From assembly GCA_029948255.1 (NCBI GenBank), contig JALIZF010001327.1, positions 1 to 64,000 on the forward strand: a stretch of DNA of 64,000 bases, read 5' to 3'. This stretch comes from Telmatactis stephensoni. Taxonomy: Eukaryota > Cnidaria > Anthozoa > Actiniaria > Isophelliidae. Each line of letters opens with the position of its first letter. Positions within the stretch are counted from its first letter, which is position 1. Shown here piece by piece: positions 57,301 to 64,000 of the stretch. Position numbers and translations under genes: made by a program. The notes beneath the pieces are model-generated. The model made no database searches. It was not told the origin of the DNA and worked only from the letters and a program-made list of their open reading frames with translations.

Positions 57301-57989
57301 TTGAAAAGCGCGCGCTACTGTGACGTGATGGCGTCATGCTCGTGATTGTGACTGCGCGTGACCACGTGACAGAATTTCTATTTTATGTCCCAGTGGACAC
57401 AAACTAACCTTACGCGGAAGTTTTACTAGCTTTGAGGGCTATTTTTTTACTGTCAATTCTCCTGATTTTTTTCAGTTCTCAGTCTTGAAGCAAGCCTTGA
57501 GAAAATACTCAACTTCCCAGGTGGTTTGACACAGAAGACAGAGTTATCGAAGACTACAACACACTGTAAGTTTTGCTTACTGGCTACTCGTTTTAGAGTT
57601 TTTATTAAAGTTTTGATGTGATAAAGGAAATAATTTGGAATTTAGACATGTAACACTCAGAAAAATCCTAAACCATTTTCTAGCGGTTTCTCTCCACAAG
57701 TGAGGTGTCGTCAATATTGCTGGAGCATTATTGAATATGTTGATTTATTGACAATTTGGACACTTTTTTTCGATTGCATTTTCTCCAGAGGAAATGTCAC
57801 TTTTCTTAGGTAAAATAGTTTGCAGGAACGCTTGCTTATGCAGTATAACTTAACACTTATTTTCTAGCTGTTATCTCCAAAAAAATGTTTTCTTCGTCTT
57901 TTAGATCTCGATTTGTCGAACTGTCAGCTTCCCCTGTTTGACATTTGCTTACTGTCTTCCGGAATTTCTTGAGAACTTTGTTCTAGTTT
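54379..57989. other. No gene recognised; minor hairpin and CT tract
   Basis: An inverted pair GTCCGCCATCTTGGTG / CACCAACATGGCGGAC lies at 54679-54726. A CTTT-rich tract lies at about 55795-55860. Open frames (for example 56626-56883 and 56967-57245) show no domain and their translations look accidental. Confidence 0.5.
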
Positions 57990-58084
57990 GGGTGGCACGG
58001 TTGGCCGAGTGGTGAGAGCACCGGCCTTTCACCGCTGTGGTCCGGATTCGAGTCCCGGCTCGGGCATCGGATCATATGTGAATT

Positions 58085-59050
58085 TAGACTGCGAGCAGTC
58101 CTCCTTTTCCCTCCAGAATCCCAAAATACGAGTCCAATCGGAAACACGGACGAGCGAGGAATGGGGGAGAGAGGGGGAGGGGAGGCGGGGAGAGGAAAAG
58201 GAGGGACTGCAGACAATCTACTAAGGTTTGAATTACCCGTTGCCGACACAACGGAAAATTCCCATTGGTCAGAATTTGTGATCACTCATCGGCTTGTCAG
58301 TTGACTGTCATCAACTTCGATGATTAACTCCAGAGATCAACGTGAGTTAGTTGTTATGGCGGACGAGTTGATAGAAGCGTGTTTGAAGGATTTTAAAAAC
58401 ATTACATCTTTAAAGCCGGAACAGAAAGTTGCGGTAAAAAGTCTACTAAATGGAAAAGATGTATTCGCTGTCTTGCCGAATGGCTTCGGAAAGAGTTTGA
58501 TTTACCAGTTATTTGTTATGGCCAAACTTAAAGCAAGTGAACGTTCCTCGGTTATTGTTTCGCCATTGAGAAGTATTATTCAAGACCAAATAAGTGATTT
58601 GAGCCAAGCTGGTATAACCGCTGCCGAGTTATTGCCGACTTCATTTGGTGATATTGCCGAAGGAAAATTCCATGTAGTTTTTACCTCGGCAGAAAACTGC
58701 CTTTCTACGGATTTCCGGCAGGTTCTGAAGGAGAAAAAGCTCTGCCTAAGTGTCGTTAATAGTTGTGGATGAGTCTCACACAGTGGATACGTGGTATGTA
58801 ATAAACTTTCGTGTTTGACCCTAAGCTTAAAATGTTATGTTCATGTAGCTGTTAATGACGAATCGATGATAACTCTTGACAGGTGTGAAAAAAGGGCGGT
58901 AATTCAAACCTTAGTAGATTGTCTGCAGTCCCTCCTTTTCCTCTCCCCGCCTCCCCTCCCCCTCTCTCCCCCATTCCTCGCTCGTCCGTGTTTCCGATCG
59001 GACTCGTATTTTGGGATTCTGGAGGGAAAAGGAGGACTGCTCGCAGTCTA
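58085..59050. mobile_element. Pack-type Mutator element carrying a RecQ gene fragment, 966 bp
   Basis: ATGTGAATT is duplicated at 58076-58084 and 59051-59059. Terminal inverted repeats (58085-58237 and 58898-59050) are 153 bp and differ at a single position, so insertion was recent. They begin TAGACTGCGAGCAGTCCTCC. Inside each TIR the segment GCAGTCCTCCTTTTCC is mirrored by GGAAAAGGAGGGACTGC, the same self-folding design as the 37.4-kb element. There is no transposase. The interior is filled by the 5' part of a RecQ-like gene. Long TIRs and a 9-bp duplication mark a Mutator-like element; the cargo makes it a Pack-MULE-like structure. Confidence 0.85.
58356..58793 (+). pseudogene. RecQ-like DNA helicase, captured 5' fragment with frameshift
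   Basis: Starts best at the ATG at 58356 (MADELIEACLKDF), 12 codons into a frame open from 58320. Visible helicase motifs are motif 0 (LKPEQKVAV), Walker A (LPNGFGKSLIYQL) and motif Ia (VIVSPLRSIIQDQISDL). A one-base shift at about 58756-58761 moves the next motif out of frame. Read in the shifted frame it is VVDESHTVDTW, the DExH box of RecQ. Immediately afterwards comes GTG|GTATGT, a good splice donor, and the homology stops. The fragment therefore ends at an exon boundary, with intron sequence behind it, as expected for copying of genomic DNA. Helicase motifs III-VI, RQC and HRDC are absent, so it cannot be a working helicase. Confidence 0.85.
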
Positions 59051-59125
59051 ATGTGAATTGAGTTTGCTTGATATGTTGTTCTCTATCATACCACGAGGGT
59101 TTTTTCTCCGGGTACGCTGAACCTT

Positions 59126-60277
59126 TTCTCTGAAACTTTTCTCAATCGCCGTTGCGAGACAAGTTCTACAAAGCATTGCACCGTGTAACATGGTCATTCA
59201 GGGTCGGTTTCACGAGACGGTTTCACGAAAAGTAGAACGACTAGAACTGCTCTCTACTTTCTGCAATAGAAACCCTGCCTGTGTCGCGAACAGGTTTCAG
59301 GACGAAATTTCAGCGTGTAACACTCCTTATGAAATTCGTCTCGCATTGGCGATCGAGACAAGTTTCAGATAAAAGTTTCAGCGTGCAACAGCGCCTTTAG
59401 TCGCAAAAAAATATTTTTTTTCTCTAACTTTGCATATCACAAGGAGTCGCTCAGTACTAGTATTGTTTAAGAAAGCCAAATAAAATGACTTTTAAAGCTC
59501 GTCAAAATCTTCCTTCAGCTTATATTTTTATACCTCGAATGTTTCAAAGATTGTCTTGTTCATGATATCGAGAACGAATTTATCTTGTGAGACCATCGAT
59601 TCAATTAGATTCAGCGCATAATATTCACATTTAAGCCTTTATTCAAATTTCTTTAAAACCGCTCGAACGATTTTTTAAATTACACATAAATATCACTTGC
59701 AGGTGTTGTCTGCAAACAACATTATCTCAAAGCATCATTTTCATTGATTCAATGTAACGTCGTTAAACTAATTTATAAACGCGTACATGATACTAAACTT
59801 CATAACAATGGTGATTCTTGGTATTAAGAGCCGTTTTCAGTTCGATCGAGCAAGAGAAGGTTATATTGTAAAAGCTGTTCAAAACTTTTAGTGTGGCAGT
59901 AAAAAAAACTGTAGAGAAGCACCTTAAACTACTCTATCTTTGAATAGAAATGTCGAGTGTTTTTCACGAGCTTTATGAATTTTCATTTGAGAAATTGCAC
60001 AAAGTACAATAGACGTTTTGTGACAGAAAACATTTTCTCTTGTTTGCCCAAAACTATGCTACAATCAAACACCGGGTCCAAAAATGATCTAACAAAATTC
60101 CAAACTGCAGTCAAACCAAGGCGGGACCGAATCTTAGTGGTATGATTGCCATAGATGTAAAAACTTCACAGGAAATTTTTATATATTTTACTTATTTATA
60201 TGTTTTTTATATATGATAGAACAAGACTGAAGGAATCCTTGTTATAAAGAAAGCCAAGAAAAGCCAGATCCTTAGTC
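59126..60277. other. No gene recognised; upstream region of the GPCR
   Basis: AT-rich. A possible acceptor TTTTTATATATGATAG ends near 60219, upstream of the GPCR start, so a 5' UTR exon is possible but not shown. Confidence 0.4.
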
Positions 60278-61426
60278 ATGAATAACACAACACATCCACC
60301 ACCAGATCTCACTGAATTTTATATCAACGAGAAGATTAGGCTGACTCTTATGGTCGTGTCAGTAGTAGCAGGTTTGATAGGAAACGCACTGGTCGCCCTC
60401 ATTATTCTTACCAAGAAACCATACAGAACGAACGATGACATTTTTCTCTTAAACCTAGCTTGCGCTGATTTTATAAACATCGCATTGGACACTGGTAGAT
60501 TTGTGGTCCACCTCAGCTATTTCAGGAATGATCGCGGCCAACCCCCGGATAAAACCCTTATGTGGTGTAAGTTGTTCTGGCCATTGTTGAAAGTGCCGTT
60601 TTCAGCAGGGGTTTACACCATCACTGCCATGTCCATACACAGATGTTGGGTTATCCTCAATCCTTTCAAACAAAAGATAAGACGACTTTGGATCACTCTG
60701 ATTGTCCTAAGTACGTGGGTTATCCCTGTTATCATCTATCTTCCTGTTAGCATCACATCAGTCAACAAAGGTTGGGGATGTAACAAAGTAGGATGGTCCA
60801 AGCTAGGTAAAAAAGCCTACTCTATTTTCACGCTGATAATTCAGTATCCACTACCTCTGCTCGTGATCATGATTGCCTACCTCAAAATTGGCATTTATCT
60901 GAGAAGAACCAGAGTTCCAGAACATGAGAGTGTAGTGATCAGGGGTAGAACACTTTCTCGTCCAGGAGATGAATCTCGAAAAGACAGCATCGCCATGGCC
61001 AAGACGGTTGGTGCTATTGTTCTCCTGTTTTTTATCCTGTTAATCCCATTGCAAATACCTAAAGTGTCTTTCCATTATGGAATCAGGAAAACCTGGGTCT
61101 GGGCTTTGTGGGACTACGGAAACGTACTGGCATCCCTTCACAGCGCCATAAACCCGTATCTCTACACCATCCGTACGCCGTACTATCGCAAACGTATTTT
61201 ATCGTGGTTTAGAAGAAAAAGTAGGAGGAGATCGTCAAGCCCATATATCTCCAGTGCAAATACTCAACGAACTCGAGACCGAACCCGTAGCTATTCGCCA
61301 AGCGGCCAGAGCACTAATGTCGAACTGAATGGAATAAATGGCACTAAAAGTGAACAAGACAGGAAACCAAATGAACAAAAACAAGAAAAGGACTCGAATG
61401 TTCATGGTTATGACATCAAGCTCTAA
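60278..61426 (+). CDS. Rhodopsin-family G-protein-coupled receptor, orphan
   Basis: A single-exon frame of 382 residues with seven predicted membrane segments (about 20-45, 54-76, 97-120, 137-158, 181-205, 242-262 and 276-300). Class A landmarks are the TM1 Asn (N36 in GNALVA), TM2 Asp (D64 in LACADF), the disulfide pair C97 and C168, P191 in TM5 and NPYLY (292-296) in TM7. The N-terminus has possible N-glycosylation at N2/N3. Two departures are clear: the DRY motif reads HRC (121-123), and TM6 lacks the usual CWxP. The C-tail is Arg/Ser-rich (RRKSRRRSS) and then polar, with many phosphorylatable sites. A peptide-type receptor is plausible from overall form, but I cannot name the ligand. Confidence 0.85.
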   Translation: MNNTTHPPPDLTEFYINEKIRLTLMVVSVVAGLIGNALVALIILTKKPYRTNDDIFLLNLACADFINIALDTGRFVVHLSYFRNDRGQPPDKTLMWCKLFWPLLKVPFSAGVYTITAMSIHRCWVILNPFKQKIRRLWITLIVLSTWVIPVIIYLPVSITSVNKGWGCNKVGWSKLGKKAYSIFTLIIQYPLPLLVIMIAYLKIGIYLRRTRVPEHESVVIRGRTLSRPGDESRKDSIAMAKTVGAIVLLFFILLIPLQIPKVSFHYGIRKTWVWALWDYGNVLASLHSAINPYLYTIRTPYYRKRILSWFRRKSRRRSSSPYISSANTQRTRDRTRSYSPSGQSTNVELNGINGTKSEQDRKPNEQKQEKDSNVHGYDIKL

Positions 61427-61659
61427 ACATGACTAAACTGAACGTGAGCACTGTAGGAAGGTTGCGTGCAATAGTGAACGCATCCACAAGAACAATCCCC
61501 AGTCAATGCAAAGTAACTTTGCGCTAGCTGTAGCCGGTAGAACTATGCAACCATACAACTGTTAATCTACTAGTTGTTGTTTACATTTAGCCATAACCAT
61601 GGAAATTAATAAGTAAACATTAGACTATATGACGCTGTGTAGATTTGGTCGTACAAATC

Positions 61660-61960
61660 AGTAAAAGGGAGCAATAGTTGAAGCAGTGGTAGCAACAGCA
61701 GAACAATAAGTAGTATTAATAGTAATTGTAGGAGTACCAGTTGTGTAGTGGTAGTGTGATGGAAATGGTAATATTGGTAGAGGTGTTGTTGATAGTATCG
61801 GTAGTATTAGTGGTGGTGGTAGTGGTAGCTATATTGGTTGAGGTGTAGTTGTTAGTATCGGAAGTCTTAGAAGTGGTGGTAATGCCATCAACATGGTTTT
61901 ATTGGTATTGGTAGTCTTAGTAGTGGTGGAAGTGGTAGCTATATTTGTAGTGTTGTTTTC
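61660..61960 (+). repeat. Degenerate GTGGTAGTGGTAGCTATATTGG repeat
   Basis: Units of the type TAGTGGTGGTAG and GCTATATTGGTTGAGGTG alternate. The same material forms the cleaner 124-bp array at 63.5-64.0 kb, so the two are related blocks about 2 kb apart. Confidence 0.75.
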
Positions 61961-61999
61961 TGTATTTCTTGTTTTCTGTATTTCTTGTTTTTTGTCATT

Positions 62000-62095
62000 T
62001 GTAACTGTAAGAGGAGGAGGTCGGCCTAAAAAAAAAAAAAATTCTATATATGTGTGTGTGAAATTGTAAACTGTAAGAGGAGGAGGTCGGCCTTC
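62000..62095 (+). repeat. 25-bp direct repeat (AACTGTAAGAGGAGGAGGTC)
   Basis: Two copies begin near 62003 and 62067, separated by an A-run and short TG repeat. Confidence 0.8.
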
Positions 62096-62291
62096 AGTTA
62101 ATGAATTTTAAAATACTAGTAGTTCTAATGATAGTTAAATCAATGTATTATTTTGTTAAATATAATGTACTTGATATGATATTTTTTTTTTAATTTCTGC
62201 TAGTTATAGTGACCGACTCGAAAGCTATGCTACTTCGGTCACTATGCACTTACAATGAACTTTCAAAATATTAGAAATATAATTTGTAACT

Positions 62292-62590
62292 CACTATTAA
62301 AGGGTTATTAACCGAGCGCGAGGTCTGTATGGGAAAATATCAGACCGAGGTCTTGACAGTACGGACCGAGCGCAGCGAGGTCCGTACTAAAGACCGAGGT
62401 CTGATATTTATCTATACAGACCGAGCAAGCTCGGTTAATAAATTGTTTATTATATGGCTATTTTCCTCGCTGTATCGACAAAAATCAAGCGAACTTTTCT
62501 TTTCATCCGGGACAACGGTCCTGATATGGAAAAATACAGATCGTGCGCTAGCCAATCAGAATTCAGGAAATTATCAAGCCATATAATAAA
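62292..62590. mobile_element. Compound foldback/TIR element, family F3, best copy
   Basis: A first part (62294-62445) is a hairpin: AAAGGGTTATTAACCGAGCG and GAGGTCTGTATGGG fold on CTGATATTTATCTATACAG and CTCGGTTAATAA. A second part is TTTATTATATGGCTA (62447) with its inverse GCCATATAATAAA (62578). The open frame reading across it has no domain. Confidence 0.8.
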
Positions 62591-62637
62591 TATATTTATC
62601 CTATAACTATTACACATTAGCCAATCAGAGCTAAGCA

Positions 62638-62705
62638 TTTTCTATGAATACAGAGCGGTATTTCATGGATTTTCTATGAATACAGAGCGGTATTTCATAA
62701 AATGT
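62638..62705 (+). repeat. 33-bp tandem duplication
   Basis: ATGAATACAGAGCGGTATTT occurs at 62644 and 62677. Confidence 0.9.
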
Positions 62706-62846
62706 ATCAGCCAATCAGATTGCTCAAAATTTGAATTTAGCCAATGAAATTCAATATTTTTCTGAATATATAATTAGCTGAGAAACGAGCGGGAAACCGC
62801 CGGCGCGTTTGCATCGTCGAGTTTCGATCGAGTTCAACTACTTCAA

Positions 62847-63173
62847 ATGCGATTTCTTCTCTCTCAGAAGAAAATATTGATCATTATAGAGGCACAAAAG
62901 AACCCAAGAACACAAAAGAAGACTGAGGTGGACACTAAGAAGGTTTTGGACTTTATTTCACAAGCTCCGTACTGCAAAGAGAGTCCAACTGAACCAGAAC
63001 GCTTGAACATTCTTGTCAAACATTGTCTACTGGAAATTCGCAAGTATAATGGATCTGAATACGAACCAAATACTCTAACGTCTTACAGAAACTCCACTGG
63101 CCGATATTTGAGAGGTAAAAATTACCATGCAAAGCTCATCGAGAAGTGCTCTGTCAAGCAAAGAGAAAACTGA
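62847..63173 (+). pseudogene. Crypton-type / ZMYM-like tyrosine-recombinase N-terminal fragment
   Basis: The 108-codon frame contains RLNILVKHCLLEIRKYNGSE, then YEPNTLTSYRNSTGRYL and RGKNY. The form 'F...VRK.DG.EYEP.TL......ERYL..K.Y' is the N-terminal core-binding part of Crypton-derived proteins (KIAA1958, QRICH1, ZMYM2-4, KCTD1-related). The frame stops at REN (63173), before any catalytic tyrosine-recombinase residues (R, HxxR, Y), and none were seen further on. So it is a fragment or the first exon of such a gene. A TA-rich element (family F3) and a 33-bp duplication lie just upstream. Confidence 0.65.
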
Positions 63174-63324
63174 TAAAACGGCTTCGCTAAGATGGGTTGG
63201 GGAAAAAAACAAACGCACGAAAATGTTTGACAGAGGATTTTTCCAATAAAATTAATGTTGGCGTCATGATATCTTTAGAAAAGCGTAATTTTTGACTAAA
63301 ATGTGTGATAGTTATAGGATAATA

Positions 63325-63480
63325 TGGTTATTTGATGTTTTTTATGGAATACTGGTGAACATTTCACTCGAAATTTATGTTATTTTGTATACAACTCGCC
63401 TAAAGGCTCGTTGTATACTAATAACATAAATTTCTCGTGAAATATTCACCCGTATTCCATAGAAAACCATCAAATAACCA
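63325..63480. mobile_element. Foldback MITE, near-perfect
   Basis: TGGTTATTTGATG, TATGGAATAC and AAATTTATGTTAT are mirrored on the right arm, around CTCGCCTAAAGGCTCG. The overall length is 156 bp. Confidence 0.85.
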
Positions 63481-63540
63481 CTAAATATATGTATATTGTA
63501 TTCATTCTGTAAATAGCAAAATAGTGTAAAATAAAGCTAA

Positions 63541-63980
63541 ATGTCTAAAAAAATGTCTGTATTGGTAGTCTTCAGTAGTAGTTGTGGTAATGGTAGCAAT
63601 ATTCAGGTTGAGGTGGTGTTTTTGGTATTGGTAGTCTATTGGTAGTGGTGGTAATGTAGCTATATTGGTAGAGGTGTTGTTATTGGTAGTATTGGTAGTC
63701 TTAGTAGTGGTGCTAACGGTAGCTATATTGGTTGAGGTGGTGTTTTTGGTATTGGTAGTCTATTGGTAGTGGTGGTAATGTAGCTATATTGGTAGAGGTG
63801 GTGTTGTTGGTAGTATTGATAGTCTTAGTAGTGGTGGTGATGATAGCTATATTGGTTGAGGTGGTGTTTTTGGTATTGGTAGTCTATTGGTAGTGGTGGT
63901 AATGTAGCTATATTGGTAGAGGTGTTGTTGTTGGTAGTATTGGTAGTCTTAGTAGTGGTGGTGATGATAACTATATTGTC
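63541..63980 (+). repeat. 124-bp tandem array, about 3.5 copies
   Basis: GTAATGTAGCTATATTGGTA recurs at 63651, 63775 and 63899, exactly 124 bp apart. Each unit is made of two related halves (TAGCTATATTGGTNGAGGTG appears in both). Confidence 0.9.
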
Positions 63981-64000
63981 AATTTTTAGATATTTTCATC

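Larger units (their letters stand above)
57990..59125 (+). repeat. tRNA-derived SINE family S2, split by the Mutator-type element
   Basis: 57990-58084 (GGGTGGCACGGTTGGCCGAG; B box GGATTCGAGTCCCGGCTC) and 59051-59125 (ATGTGAATTGAGTTTGCTTG to ACGAGGGTTTTTTCTCC) join into one SINE matching the intact copy at 39.3-39.5 kb. Confidence 0.85.

Overview
The window is eukaryotic, AT-rich and intron-bearing, with few genes and very many small repeats. It most likely comes from an anthozoan cnidarian such as a stony coral. The grounds are family resemblance only: a RecQ-like fragment of the kind amplified in coral genomes, an orphan-type rhodopsin GPCR, LINE and Crypton-type fragments, and abundant inverted-repeat elements. 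No search was possible, so the host is an inference.

Host genes. Four loci look like real genes, and a fifth is a possible single exon. (1) A zinc-finger gene on + runs from about 32.6 to 35.6 kb. A short exon with a WW domain splices in phase to a long exon with eleven C2H2 fingers. (2) A secreted cysteine-rich protein of 197 residues is encoded on - from 39.9 to 36.3 kb. It has three coding exons in consistent phase, plus a likely 5' UTR exon and a TATA box near 40.4 kb. (3) A rhodopsin-family GPCR sits on one exon at 60.3-61.4 kb. (4) A complete two-gene Harbinger transposon lies at 48.9-52.3 kb. (5) A possible coding exon lies on - at 12.0-12.4 kb.

Mobile DNA. At 58.1-59.1 kb a 966-bp Mutator-type element, with 153-bp near-identical ends and a 9-bp target duplication, carries the start of a RecQ-like helicase gene and has split a tRNA-derived SINE. 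A second element of this type (37.4-38.0 kb, 9-bp duplication) lies in the large intron of the secreted-protein gene. That intron also holds a Penelope-like insertion with a 15-bp duplication, a SINE and a minisatellite. Two LINE 3' fragments (31.3-31.8 and 43.1-44.6 kb, both -) and a Crypton-type recombinase fragment (62.8-63.2 kb) are present.

Non-coding layout. 1-12 kb is mostly featureless with two copies of a dispersed repeat and several foldbacks. 12.8-17.2 kb and 22.4-25.4 kb are dense clusters of nested elements, several at TTAA sites, where intact copies elsewhere in the window act as empty-site references. 26.7-27.4 kb is a 71-bp tandem array and 63.5-64.0 kb a 124-bp array. Long perfect or near-perfect hairpins recur throughout (10.3, 15.9, 16.1, 26.4, 29.3, 32.8, 36.0, 38.6, 63.4 kb).
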